Shown piece by piece: positions 32,958-41,477 of a stretch of 64,000 nt of DNA. The notes beneath the pieces were generated by a model, which ran no database searches, was not told the origin of the DNA, and saw only the letters and a list, made by a program, of their open reading frames with translations. This DNA comes from Thermoleptolyngbya sichuanensis A183. GTDB taxonomy: Bacteria > Cyanobacteriota > Cyanobacteriia > Elainellales > Elainellaceae. The stretch's first letter is position 1; each line of letters begins with the position of its first letter. The stretch is from the NCBI RefSeq assembly GCF_013177315.1, contig NZ_CP053661.1:3472001-3536000 (forward strand), written 5' to 3'. Made by a program: the position numbers and the translations under genes.

Positions 32958-35690
32958 CTACTCCGGCGGATGCAGCCGATTGGCGATCGCCGCCACGCCA
33001 ATCATCGGCACCCCAATCAGCAGACAAATGCCCCACTGCTCTGGGCTTAGCGGCGCAGTGGCAAACAGGCGATTCATCACGCTCCACTGGCTGAAGAGAA
33101 CTTGCAGGGCGATCGCCCCGGCAATGCCCGCCAACACGGCCGGAGCGGGCGGAATCTGCTGCACCCGACCGCGCAGCTTATCCACCAGTCCCAGCCCCAA
33201 TTCGCTGATGCTCAGCAGGTAAAAAATCCGACCCGCTACTAGCGCCTGGATCGCCATCGTCCGCGCCAGCGCAATGTTATCCATAGTCTGATGAATCCAC
33301 TCAAACACGCCAAAAATCACAATCCAGTTGAACAGCGACACGAGTAAAACGCGCATCAGCAGCTTGCGGTTGAGCAGTGGCTCGCGGGGGTTGCGCGGCG
33401 GACGCTGCATCACCCGCTCCGACTTGGGTTCAAAGGACAGGGGCACGGTCATGGCGATGGAGTTGATCATATTCATCCACAGCACTTGCAGCGATAAAAT
33501 CGGCAGCGCCCGATTCAGCAGCACGCTGATCAAAATCGACATCGACTCGCCCCCATTCACAGGCAGCAAGAAGGCGATCGCCTTCAGCAGGTTCCGATAG
33601 ACCGTCCGCCCTTCCTCCACCGCCGCCTCGATGGAGGCAAAGTTGTCATCCGTCAGGATCATGTCGGCGGCTTCCTTCGCCACTTCTGTCCCTGCCCGCC
33701 CCATTGCCGTACCAATATCCGCCTGCCGCAGCGCCGGGGCATCGTTCACGCCGTCGCCCGTCATCGCCACCACGTTGCCCTTAGCCTGCAATGCTTCCAC
33801 CAGCCGCAGCTTTTGCTCTGGCGCAACGCGGGCAAACACCGAGCCGTCTTCCACCGCATTGGCAAGCTGCCGATCGTCCATCTCCGCCAGGGCTTGCCCC
33901 GTAAAGGCCTGCACCTGTCCATCCCGCTGTAGCCCAATCTGGCGGGCGATCGCCGTTGCCGTGCCAATGTGGTCGCCCGTGATCATCTTCACCTGAATAC
34001 CCGCAGACTGGCAGGCCCGCACTGCTCGCACGGCCTCCTGGCGCGGCGGATCGATCATCCCTTGCAAGCCCAGAAACGTCAGGCCAGTGTCAATATCCGG
34101 CGGGTCAAGCGTGTCTTGCGCCAGAGATGTTGTGGCAAAGGCCAGCACCCGCATTCCCGCCTCAGTCATAGACTCGACCTGGCGCTGAATAGCAGCCACA
34201 TCCAGCGGCTGGAGTGTCCCACTGGCAGACAAAGCGCGATCGCAGCGAGAGAGAATTGCCTCCACCGATCCCTTCGCATACACCAGGCGATATTGCTTCG
34301 CACCGCTGCCGCGATCGCCTTCACCCGTCGAATGCAGCGTCGCCATATACTGATGTTCCGACTCAAACGGAATGAAGTCGATGCGGGGCAATTCTGCCTT
34401 GAGGGTTGCCATCTCAAAGCCCGCCTTTTGCGCCGACACAATCAGCGCCCCCTCCGTCGGATCGCCAATCATCTGCCACTGGCCATCATCCTGCTCCAGA
34501 TAAGACTCATTGCACAGCAGCCCCGCCTTCAGGCACTCTGTCAGCGCCGGATTCATTGGCTGACCAGACTCCACGGGCTGAATTGCGCCCACTGGACTGT
34601 AGCCTGTCCCCGTCACAAAAAACGCCGCCCCGCCCGCGTAGATTTCCTGCACAGTCATCTGGTTTTCCGTCAGCGTGCCCGTCTTGTCCGAACAGATGAC
34701 GGTGGCGCTGCCCAAGGCCTCCACCGCAGGCAGCTTGCGGATAATCGCATGGCGACGAGCCATCCGCGACACGCCGATCGCCAGCGTAATCGTTACCACC
34801 GCAGGCAGCCCTTCGGGAATCGCGCTCACCGCCAGCGCCACCGCCGCCTCAAACATATCTGGCCAGGGATTTCCATAGCCCAGCCCCACCACAAAAGTCA
34901 GCGCTGCCACCGCCAGGATAAAATAAAGCAGCGTTTTGCTGAATTTTTCAAACTTCCGGGTGAGCGGCGTAGATAAGTTAGTCTGCCGCTGCATGAGTTG
35001 GGAAATGCGCCCGGTTTCGGTGTCGTTGGCGATCGCCACCACAACGCCGCGCCCGCGTCCAGAAGTCACAAAGCTGCCCGCATAGGCCATGTTCCGCCGA
35101 TCCGCCAGCGGCGCATCTTCCGCCATCAGGTCAATGCACTTCTCTACCGCCACCGACTCGCCCGTCAGCGCCGACTCGCTAATCTGCAAATTTCGCGCCG
35201 TCACCAGCCGCAAATCTGCCGGAACCTTGTCGCCCGACACCAGCTTTACCACGTCCCCCGGCACCAGTTCCGCCGACGACACCTGCACCGTCTGCCCATC
35301 GCGCACCACCGTCGCCTCGGTTTGCACGGTCGCCGCCAGCGCAGCGATCGCGCTTTCTGCCTTCGCCTCCTGCACGTAGCCGATGATGGCGTTAATCAGC
35401 GTCACACCCCAGATCACCCAGGCATTTACCCACGATCCCAAAAACGCCTTGACCGTCCCTGCAATCAGCAAAATGTAGAGCAATGGCTGATGAAATTGCA
35501 GCAAAAACCGCACCAGTGGACTCTTCCCCGGCGCTGCCTTGAGTTCGTTGGGCCCATACCGTTCTCGCCGCCGGGCCACCTCATCAGCAGATAGGCCAAG
35601 CCGGGGATCAACGTCGAGCGATCGCGCTACGAGGTCGGCGGGTTGCGCGTGCCAAGATTGAGCTTGCGACTTTTCTAGAGTGCGAGTCAT
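32958..35690 (-). CDS. P-type cation-transporting ATPase (P2-like)
   Basis: 910 residues from the ATG at 35688-35690, with GGA about 10 bases upstream; an in-frame TTG 12 bases earlier is less likely. It has the cation ATPase N-domain, actuator motif ALTGESVAV, phosphorylation motif [12 protein letters not shown], hinge [18 protein letters not shown], and ten predicted helices. Helix 4 contains [18 protein letters not shown], as in Ca2+ and related pumps. Helix 6 reads [17 protein letters not shown] and lacks the Asp used by calcium pumps, so the ion is uncertain; similar cyanobacterial proteins are often annotated as generic cation ATPases. It is transcribed leftward with no obvious operon partner. 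Confidence 0.93.
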   Translation of the reverse strand: MTRTLEKSQAQSWHAQPADLVARSLDVDPRLGLSADEVARRRERYGPNELKAAPGKSPLVRFLLQFHQPLLYILLIAGTVKAFLGSWVNAWVIWGVTLINAIIGYVQEAKAESAIAALAATVQTEATVVRDGQTVQVSSAELVPGDVVKLVSGDKVPADLRLVTARNLQISESALTGESVAVEKCIDLMAEDAPLADRRNMAYAGSFVTSGRGRGVVVAIANDTETGRISQLMQRQTNLSTPLTRKFEKFSKTLLYFILAVAALTFVVGLGYGNPWPDMFEAAVALAVSAIPEGLPAVVTITLAIGVSRMARRHAIIRKLPAVEALGSATVICSDKTGTLTENQMTVQEIYAGGAAFFVTGTGYSPVGAIQPVESGQPMNPALTECLKAGLLCNESYLEQDDGQWQMIGDPTEGALIVSAQKAGFEMATLKAELPRIDFIPFESEHQYMATLHSTGEGDRGSGAKQYRLVYAKGSVEAILSRCDRALSASGTLQPLDVAAIQRQVESMTEAGMRVLAFATTSLAQDTLDPPDIDTGLTFLGLQGMIDPPRQEAVRAVRACQSAGIQVKMITGDHIGTATAIARQIGLQRDGQVQAFTGQALAEMDDRQLANAVEDGSVFARVAPEQKLRLVEALQAKGNVVAMTGDGVNDAPALRQADIGTAMGRAGTEVAKEAADMILTDDNFASIEAAVEEGRTVYRNLLKAIAFLLPVNGGESMSILISVLLNRALPILSLQVLWMNMINSIAMTVPLSFEPKSERVMQRPPRNPREPLLNRKLLMRVLLVSLFNWIVIFGVFEWIHQTMDNIALARTMAIQALVAGRIFYLLSISELGLGLVDKLRGRVQQIPPAPAVLAGIAGAIALQVLFSQWSVMNRLFATAPLSPEQWGICLLIGVPMIGVAAIANRLHPPE

Positions 35691-35775
35691 AGGCAGTTCC
35701 AAATCAAAATCTTAAGTTCACTAAATCGAAATCTTGAGTTAAATCGAGGCAATTGCTCCCACCGAAATTTACGCC

Positions 35776-35919
35776 TAAGAGCTAATTTATGAAGCAAATC
35801 TTAAGAAGCCTGAAACTCTTGACATGTGTGGCTTTGAGGTCATGTTTGCCCAGGAAAAGCGGTTTCTCGGAAATCCTTGATTAACAAGGCTTTCAGGCTC
35901 CTTTACAAATTGGCTCTAA
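35776..35919. mobile_element. MITE-like element, family B, copy 1
   Basis: About 144 bp bounded by imperfect inverted ends TAAGAGCTAATTT and AAATTGGCTCTAA. It matches, inverted, the element at 44988-45131 almost base for base (shared interior includes GCGGTTTCTCGGAAATCCTT). No coding capacity. Confidence 0.8.
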
Positions 35920-36052
35920 AGCAGGGAAAAAAAATCTATCGCCAGCCAGAAATTTCAAACCCCAAACTCGTCTGGATCTAACAATCTGGATCTAACAAAA
36001 AGACTGGGCAGCATGAAAACTAAAATCAGTGTGTCAACCCGAAACCTCGAAA

Positions 36053-36130
36053 CTCATGTATTAAAACCATGCATCAAAACTTATGTATCAAAACCATGTA
36101 TCAAAACCATGAACTAAAACCGATGTATCA
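36053..36130. repeat. Iterated ATGTATCAAAACC units
   Basis: Five or six degenerate copies of a 13-15 bp unit (ATGTATCAAAACC, ATGCATCAAAACTT and similar) lie immediately upstream of the LspA-like gene. Confidence 0.8.
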
Positions 36131-36144
36131 ATTGACCATAGCGG

Positions 36145-36678
36145 ATGCTGCGGGCAAAAACTTTCATGACAGAAACTAGGGCTAGAAATCGCTGGGCCTG
36201 GATCATTGGGCTGGCTGGCGGCGTGTTGGGATTTTTAATTCAAGTCCTCATACGCAAGGCTTTTGAGGAGCAGCTTCTATCCAAAACCCTGCCGCTCATA
36301 CCAGGAGTTTTCCATCTCACTTATCTGAAAAATCCTGGTGCTGCTTTCTCATTTTTTGATTCAAACTTGACTTCCTGGACACTCTGGCTACGACTGATTT
36401 CAATGGGAATCATTGCTGTCGTAACGCTGCTATTTAGCAGATTTAGAAAAGAGATGATTCTGCCCCTGCAAGTGGGATTAGGACTACTGCTAGCTGGGGG
36501 GATCAGCAACACGGTCGAGCAAATTTTATACGGCGACATTGCGATCTACTTAGATTGGCGATCGCCCCCGCTTCCTATTTTCAACTTAGCAGATATAGCC
36601 GTCAGGCTGGGAAGTTTTGTTACAAACATTTCCATCCTGTATTGGCTACTTTCAACCCTCATCCGACGATTCCGCTAG
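36145..36678 (+). CDS. Divergent LspA (signal peptidase II)-like membrane protein
   Basis: 177 residues with four hydrophobic segments in the LspA order. LKNPGAAFSFF (residues 61-71) matches the conserved NxGAAFS motif, and FNLADIAVRLG (146-156) contains the second catalytic Asp (Asp150). The first catalytic region, usually GNxxDR, reads SNTVEQ here, so the Asp is replaced by Glu125 and the following Arg by Gln. LspA cleaves prolipoprotein signal peptides in the plasma membrane; loss of one Asp suggests a changed or lost peptidase activity. It is probably a paralogue and not the housekeeping enzyme. The start could also be the ATG at 36166. Upstream short repeats and GC content below that of its neighbours suggest acquisition. 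Confidence 0.8.
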   Translation: MLRAKTFMTETRARNRWAWIIGLAGGVLGFLIQVLIRKAFEEQLLSKTLPLIPGVFHLTYLKNPGAAFSFFDSNLTSWTLWLRLISMGIIAVVTLLFSRFRKEMILPLQVGLGLLLAGGISNTVEQILYGDIAIYLDWRSPPLPIFNLADIAVRLGSFVTNISILYWLLSTLIRRFR

Positions 36679-36770
36679 AGCAATTTCTTAACAATCGATA
36701 TTGCTGGACGTTGCAAAAACGGAAACTTCTGGTGATCCCCAGAAAATTCCCTGTTATCGTTCAAAAGTGA

Positions 36771-36861
36771 TAGGACTTACGCAGTTGGACGATTTCTCAT
36801 GGGCGCAGCCCGCGAGAAATCGTCCAAGACTCAGAAAACTTATCGCAAGTGCGTAGGTTCT
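36771..36861. mobile_element. MITE-like element, family A, copy 3 (inverted)
   Basis: Ends TAGGACTTACGCA and TGCGTAGGTTCT. The hairpin at 36786-36826 has arms GGACGATTTCTCATGGGC and GCCCGCGAGAAATCGTCC, with one mismatch. It lies in reverse orientation to the copies at 3129 and 5192. Confidence 0.75.
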
Positions 36862-36945
36862 GAGTGAGTCAATCTTGGGTTGACTTTGGGCTGACCTGTT
36901 GATGAATGCCTGGTTACTGATGCACAGATGTTACACATGTTAACG

Positions 36946-38193
36946 ATGAAGAAGACTATATTTTCCCGATGGGCAGGTGTGGGATTGGGCGTGATGCTGC
37001 TCGGTCAGGGCGTTGCGGGGGCGCTGCCGAGGGCGACGCTGGCCCAGGCAGGCGAAGCGTGGTATAACTGCCTGACCCGCGAAGTGTTTACGCCAGAAAA
37101 ACGGGCCTGGTGCGATCGCCTCAATATCGCCCTCAACGCCAGCTACAGCGTCCCCAGCCTGGGCGAACAGCCGCAGGTCGGCGTGATTACCTTTGAAAAT
37201 GGGCGGTTTGAAGATCCGAATCGGCGGCTGAATGCGGTGCTGTCGCGGCAGCAGGGACAGATCGCATTTGGCGACCTGGATGGCAACGGCCAGCAAGATG
37301 CCGTGATGATCATGGCAGTGAATACGGGCGGCTCCGGCATTTTCGTTTACCTCGCGCCGCTGCTGAACCTGGACGGGGCGATCGAGTCGCCGATGCTGGC
37401 GGGGCTGGGCGATCGCATCCAGGTCAACCGTGTCCGCATTCTGGACGACGGGCTAATCAGCGTCAACATGATTATTCAAGGCCCCAACGATCCCCAGTGC
37501 TGTCCGACGCAGGAAGTCACGCAGTTTTATCGCGTCATCGACGGTTCTGTGGTGCAAGTGCCGCCCTCTGGTGAAACGCTGCCCGCCCTCCCAGGCGCAT
37601 CGACACTCCCCGACGGCACCACGCTTTCCTTCTTCCAAACACCGGGTTACGCCGTGCGCCTGTTCAGCCGCAATGGCGCAATGCGGATGAACCTGTTCAA
37701 TCGGCAAACGGGACGGCTAGAGCTAAACGGCGTTCCCGTCACGGCCACAACTGATGCAGACGGCACGACCTACGCCTACGAGGGAGCGCTTTCTGCACGG
37801 GTCTGTCGCGGCAATTCAGGAACCCAATCGCTTACGGTAAACGGTATGGTGCAACAGTCATCGCTCGTCACGGGTACGGTTACCTATCTGCCGCGAATTG
37901 CGCTGCCGCCCAACGCGCTGATCGAAGTGTCGCTGGCGGATGTCAGCCGCGCCGACGCACCCGCCCGCATCTTGGCCACGCAGACGATCGAGTCCAACGG
38001 TCGCCAAGTCCCCTTTGCCTTCGCGCTACCCTATGACCCAGCGCAGATCGACAGCCGCTACACCTACGCGGTGCAGGCCCGAATCACGATAGACGGGCAG
38101 TTGCGATTTATCAACACCACGCGCACCAGCGTTATTACCAACGGCAGCCCGACAGAGGGCATTGAAATCGTGGTCGATCCAGTGCAGCGTTAG
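36946..38193 (+). CDS. Secreted protein with C-terminal YbaY-like domain
   Basis: 415 residues from the ATG at 36946 (MKKTIFSRWAGVGLGVMLLG), a signal peptide ending near TLAQA. The N-terminal half has an FGDLDGNGQQDAVMIMAVN segment like FG-GAP or calcium-loop proteins and a CC pair (NDPQCCPTQE). The C-terminal ~105 residues match the YbaY / type III chaperone-like lipoprotein domain (PF09619): VTGTVTYLPRIALPPNALIE, LADVSRADAPARILATQTI, PFAFALPYDPAQID and YAVQARITIDGQLRF. Family knowledge gives this beta-sandwich an envelope location but no enzyme activity. There is no lipobox, so it is probably periplasmic. Confidence 0.8.
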   Translation: MKKTIFSRWAGVGLGVMLLGQGVAGALPRATLAQAGEAWYNCLTREVFTPEKRAWCDRLNIALNASYSVPSLGEQPQVGVITFENGRFEDPNRRLNAVLSRQQGQIAFGDLDGNGQQDAVMIMAVNTGGSGIFVYLAPLLNLDGAIESPMLAGLGDRIQVNRVRILDDGLISVNMIIQGPNDPQCCPTQEVTQFYRVIDGSVVQVPPSGETLPALPGASTLPDGTTLSFFQTPGYAVRLFSRNGAMRMNLFNRQTGRLELNGVPVTATTDADGTTYAYEGALSARVCRGNSGTQSLTVNGMVQQSSLVTGTVTYLPRIALPPNALIEVSLADVSRADAPARILATQTIESNGRQVPFAFALPYDPAQIDSRYTYAVQARITIDGQLRFINTTRTSVITNGSPTEGIEIVVDPVQR

Positions 38194-38533
38194 CGCAGCC
38201 CATAGGTATTAGCCCGGCAGTGTTGGATCTAGCATTCTGAATCGCCCTCTTCCCCCAGCCCCTTCTGCCAAAGGAGAAGAGGAGCCGGATCGGAAGTCCC
38301 TCGCCCTCTGGGAGAGGGATTAGGGTGAGGGCAGATGCAGTGACAACAGTTACCGACCACTGCCGACCACTGCCGACCACTGCAGGGCTTCCCGCTATTT
38401 CAGTTAGAGCGTTATGGTTTGGGGCGTTATAGTTTGGGGCGCTACAGCAGGACGGGTTGCAGGATTGCGGGGCATCGGTTTCTCTATCCTCAATCCTGCG
38501 TTAAGGTTCTCAATGTCGAGATAAAGTTGCAAG
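38194..38533. other. Intergenic region with hairpin and tandem repeats
   Basis: Contains the hairpin repeat at 38243-38331, three copies of CCGACCACTG at 38353-38382, and a duplicated GGTTTGGGGCGTTATAG-like unit at 38414-38440. The promoter of the MarR gene should be at its right end. Confidence 0.6.
38243..38331. repeat. Interspersed hairpin repeat, family C, copy 2
   Basis: Same arrangement as 13617-13711, with shortened hairpins (CCCCTTCTGCCAAAGGAGAAG and CCCTCGCCCTCTGGGAGAGGG). Confidence 0.75.
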
Positions 38534-39040
38534 ATGGAGCAAGACCGTCTCGATCACATTCTGATGCAGTGGCAGCGAGAATCGCCCCAGCTTAACGCCG
38601 CGCCGCTGGCCGTGGTGGGGCGTGTGCTGCGAATTGCCCGTCTGCTGGAAAAACACCGAGAAACGGTGCTGGCTGCGTATGGGCTAAACGTGTGGTCGTT
38701 TGACGTGCTGGCCACGCTGCGCCGACAGGGCCCGCCCTATCAGCTCAAGCCGACCGATTTGTACAGTCTACTGATGCTGTCGTCGGGGGCAGTCACCAAC
38801 CGCATTGATCGGCTAGAGCAAGACGGCATCGTGGCGCGGCTGCGCGATCCGGGCGATCGCCGGGGTGTGATTGTCCAGCTTACCGACAAGGGCATCCGGC
38901 TTTCCGATCAGGTCATGCCCGTGCTGTTTGAAAAAGAGCAGGCATTACTGGCGCAGTTTGCCACAGAGCAAGAGTGCGAGACGCTGGTTCGACTCTTGCG
39001 ACAGTTTCTTGTATGTCTGGAGCGATCGCTCGATGGATGA
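38534..39040 (+). CDS. MarR-family transcriptional regulator
   Basis: 168 residues with the MarR winged-helix: NVWSFDVLATLRRQG begins the DNA-binding domain, LMLSSGAVTNRIDRLEQDGIV is the recognition region, and RDPGDRRGVIVQLTDKGI is the wing with the conserved Asp-Arg-Arg. N- and C-terminal helices form the dimer. MarR proteins usually repress neighbouring genes until a small aromatic ligand binds. The stop codon overlaps the start of the following lipocalin-like gene (ATGGATGA), so the two are coupled and the second product may serve the same ligand pathway. Confidence 0.93.
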   Translation: MEQDRLDHILMQWQRESPQLNAAPLAVVGRVLRIARLLEKHRETVLAAYGLNVWSFDVLATLRRQGPPYQLKPTDLYSLLMLSSGAVTNRIDRLEQDGIVARLRDPGDRRGVIVQLTDKGIRLSDQVMPVLFEKEQALLAQFATEQECETLVRLLRQFLVCLERSLDG

Positions 39041-39473
39041 CCCCAATCCGCTGGTGGGCACTTGGATGCTCGTTGCGATTCGGGCGATCGCCCCGGACGG
39101 CAGCATTAACCCCGAAGCCTACGGCCCCTCTCCCGTCGGTCGCCTAACCTACACCGCCGATGGCCACATGACGGTTCTATTTGCCCAGGGCGATCGCCCG
39201 CCGTTGAGCCATACTCCCGCTTCCCCCTTCCAGCTAGAGGCCGTGCCCAGGCCAGAACGCGCCCAGGCGTTTTCTAGCTTCAGCGCCTACGCCGGAACCT
39301 ACACGCTGGCAGGCAACACCGTCACGCATCATGTGGCGATCGCCTCCATTCCCAACCGCACTGGCACAGACTTGGTACGAATCCTTTCGCTGGAGGGCGA
39401 TCGCCTCACGCTGAAAACGCCGCCCAGCGCAAACTCCACGCACGTTGAGCTAATCTGGCAGCGACTTTCATAG
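39033..39473 (+). CDS. Lipocalin-like (Lipocalin_5) domain protein
   Basis: 146 residues starting at the ATG inside ATGGATGA. It is one lipocalin-like domain: NPLVGTWMLVAIRAIAPDGS, then GPSPVGRLTYTADGHMTVLF, FSSFSAYAGTYTLAGNTVTH and LVRILSLEGDRLTLKTPP. This family (PF13924) is found fused or adjacent to regulators and is thought to bind small hydrophobic ligands; enzyme activity is not established. It has no signal peptide. Its 8-bp overlap with the MarR gene suggests that the protein acts on the molecule the regulator senses. Confidence 0.88.
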   Translation: MDDPNPLVGTWMLVAIRAIAPDGSINPEAYGPSPVGRLTYTADGHMTVLFAQGDRPPLSHTPASPFQLEAVPRPERAQAFSSFSAYAGTYTLAGNTVTHHVAIASIPNRTGTDLVRILSLEGDRLTLKTPPSANSTHVELIWQRLS

Positions 39474-39560
39474 GGTCCCTCGCCCCAGCGCCCCCTCGCC
39501 CCAGCGCCCCAGCGCCCCCTTGGCCCCAGCGTCCCCTTGCCCCAGCCCCCTTACCCTTTC
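39474..39560. repeat. Low-complexity GCCCCAGCGCCCC repeat
   Basis: Several imperfect copies of CGCCCCAGCGCCCC follow the lipocalin-like gene. The rest of the spacer up to 39729 has no feature except the start signals of the next gene. Confidence 0.75.
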
Positions 39561-39729
39561 GCCGCATCTCCGTATGGAATTACTCTGCCATGAATGTAAA
39601 TAATCGGTGAAATCCCCACAGAAAGCCGTCTCCAAGTCTTGACAGATTGCCTTGGAATTTGCCTGATCTGACCCACCGCGCAGTGTAAAAGATGACATGG
39701 AAATGCGCGATCGCCAAAGGGGGGCAATC

Positions 39730-40275
39730 ATGCCGATACAAAATAATCTCGATATGACGGCATTCAATGATGATGATGTGTTGTCATTTCGAGACGGCAC
39801 TGTTCGAGTCGCTACGTTACGCCATGTTCTAGATGTCGCACTCAGTTCCAAGCTGCCCGATGCGCTGGCAGATTCGCTAACGACGCAAAAAGCCCTATTC
39901 GGGGGCGATCGCCAGTTTCGCAGCAGCAAAGCCTGGATGCGTCAGGATCGCAACTGGTTTCAAGACGGCATTGATTGTGAAGTCTTGCAGCTTGGCTCGG
40001 CAGGCTGGCAGCAGGGCAAACTGCGGCTGCGGGTGACGGTCGAATTTGTGCCCAACGAACTCACGGCCCAGCCCGTCTACACCGACTACGCCGAAACGCC
40101 CGAATTCATTGACTTGCCGCTGCTGCCCGACGAGACAAAGGCCAGCCTTGGGAACGCCTATCGTCAGGGTCATCATGGTCATCGAAATGGTCATCAAAAC
40201 GACTACGGGAACGGCCACCTGAACGGCAATGGTCATCAAAACGGCAATGCCTACACGAATGGAGCGGGTCTCTAA
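39730..40275 (+). CDS. KGK-domain family protein with Asn/Gly/His-rich tail
   Basis: 181 residues from the ATG at 39730, preceded by a strong AGGGGGGCA ribosome-binding site. Residues ~10-125 resemble the cyanobacterial KGK domain (DDDVLSFRDGTVRVATLRHVL, SKAWMRQDRNWFQDGIDCEVL, GKLRLRVTVEFVPNE). The C-terminus from ~residue 148 is a low-complexity tail of NGH, NGN and HQN units with seven or so His residues, perhaps metal-binding or disordered. Function of KGK proteins is unknown to me. Tail repeats at the DNA level (GGTCATCAAAACGGCAATG-like) suggest slippage. Confidence 0.75.
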   Translation: MPIQNNLDMTAFNDDDVLSFRDGTVRVATLRHVLDVALSSKLPDALADSLTTQKALFGGDRQFRSSKAWMRQDRNWFQDGIDCEVLQLGSAGWQQGKLRLRVTVEFVPNELTAQPVYTDYAETPEFIDLPLLPDETKASLGNAYRQGHHGHRNGHQNDYGNGHLNGNGHQNGNAYTNGAGL

Positions 40276-40416
40276 CCCGGCATACCTCTCTACCCTCTGC
40301 CCCAAGCCCCTGCCATCGGTTTCGCGGTAGGATCGATAACAAAGATCAATGGTTCTCAGCAATTCTGCTTCTCAGCAATTTCGGCAAGTCATTGATCCAT
40401 GCCGTAATTCCGACCC

Positions 40417-40935
40417 ATGTTTATGAAACCACTCACCGACTGGGGATTTAGCCGCGAGGACTGGTGGCAAGGCAAAAAGGGCGAATATTGGGTCATCTTG
40501 CAGGCGGTGCTGCTGCTGGGGCTGCTGATTTTGCCAACCGTGCCTGTGCCAAGGCTGGTGATTGAGCCGCCCTTGCGTTATGGGCTGTGGGCGATCGCCG
40601 CTCTGTGTGCGCTCACTGCCGCTATATTTTTGGGCAAAGGGCTGCTGGACTTGGGCCAAAGCCTGACCCCGCTGCCCTACCCGCGAGAGGATGGGCAACT
40701 GGTGCAAACGGGTGTGTACCGCATTGTGCGCCATCCCATCTACAGCGGCGTGATTTTTGCTGTGCTGGCGATCGCTCTCTATCGGCTCAGTGGGACGCAC
40801 CTGCTGGCGGCGCTGGTCTTCTTTATCTTTTTTAACGCCAAGGCCGCAAAAGAAGAGGCCTGGCTCCAGGAAAAGTATCCCGACTACGTTGAGTATAAAA
40901 CCCGCGTCAAGCGCCTGATTCCCTGGCTCTACTAG
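40417..40935 (+). CDS. Isoprenylcysteine carboxyl methyltransferase-like membrane protein
   Basis: 172 residues with about four or five membrane helices. GVYRIVRHPIYSGVIF is the S-adenosylmethionine-binding motif of the ICMT/PEMT/NnrU group, followed by EEAWLQEKYPDYVEYKTRVKRLIPW, the C-terminal signature containing the Glu and Tyr of the cofactor pocket. Bacterial members methylate lipids or unknown small molecules in the membrane. It begins MFMKPL, and the second Met could be the true start. It stands as a single rightward gene between the KGK and DUF1232 genes. Confidence 0.9.
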   Translation: MFMKPLTDWGFSREDWWQGKKGEYWVILQAVLLLGLLILPTVPVPRLVIEPPLRYGLWAIAALCALTAAIFLGKGLLDLGQSLTPLPYPREDGQLVQTGVYRIVRHPIYSGVIFAVLAIALYRLSGTHLLAALVFFIFFNAKAAKEEAWLQEKYPDYVEYKTRVKRLIPWLY

Positions 40936-41027
40936 CTCCTGCGACCAAACCCCGCAGTGCCCAAGCTCCAGCGCTATACTCAGAACTAGTGCCTAAGAGT
41001 CAAGGTTTAAGCGTGAGGTTTTCAAAC

Positions 41028-41417
41028 ATGGCGCGTGGGTTTTCGGAACAGGGATTTTGGCAATCGCTCCAACGAGCAGCAGTGTATGCGGGGCGCGAGG
41101 TCGTGGAAAAGGCGCTGACGCTCTACTTTGCAGCTCAGCGACCCGAAACCCCCGTCTGGGCAAAAACCGTGATTTACTCAGCGCTGGCTTATTTTATTCT
41201 GCCCGCAGACGCAATTCCCGATTTTGTGCTGCTGACAGGTTATGTAGACGACCTGGGCACGCTGGCGGCAGCGCTGGGCGCAGTGGCAATGGCGATCACA
41301 CCCGAAGTTAAAGCAGCCGCGAAGCAAAAAGTGACCGACTGGTTTGGCGACGGCACCGAGGTAAGCAGCGGTAGCGCTCCAGAAGGCGACGCAATTCGTG
41401 AGATTGTAATTGAGTAG
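41028..41417 (+). CDS. DUF1232 (YkvA-type) protein
   Basis: 129 residues from the ATG at 41028, with GAGG about 10 bases upstream; a GTG at 40989 would add 13 residues without a ribosome-binding site. The DUF1232 core is clear: VWAKTVIYSALAYFILPADAIPDFVLLTGYVDD followed by LGTLAAALGAVAMAIT. The family has a small amphipathic or membrane-associated hairpin with a conserved Pro-Asp-x-(I/L)-Pro-Asp motif and unknown function. A short acidic C-terminal tail follows. Confidence 0.88.
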   Translation: MARGFSEQGFWQSLQRAAVYAGREVVEKALTLYFAAQRPETPVWAKTVIYSALAYFILPADAIPDFVLLTGYVDDLGTLAAALGAVAMAITPEVKAAAKQKVTDWFGDGTEVSSGSAPEGDAIREIVIE

Positions 41418-41477
41418 TGTGATTTGCAAAGGTATGTAGTACTGAGTGACTGCATACCTTTTCGCTTAGATACCCCC

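Larger units (their letters stand above)
35691..36144. other. Divergent intergenic region with a MITE-like element and short direct repeats
   Basis: It lies between the leftward ATPase and the rightward LspA-like gene. It holds the element at 35776-35919 and the repeats at 36053-36130. It is AT-rich compared with the neighbouring genes. Confidence 0.6.

Noticed and set aside
38871-39032. 54-codon extension in front of the lipocalin-like protein
   Set aside because: It is an out-of-frame reading of the MarR gene; the ATG overlapping the MarR stop gives the full domain.
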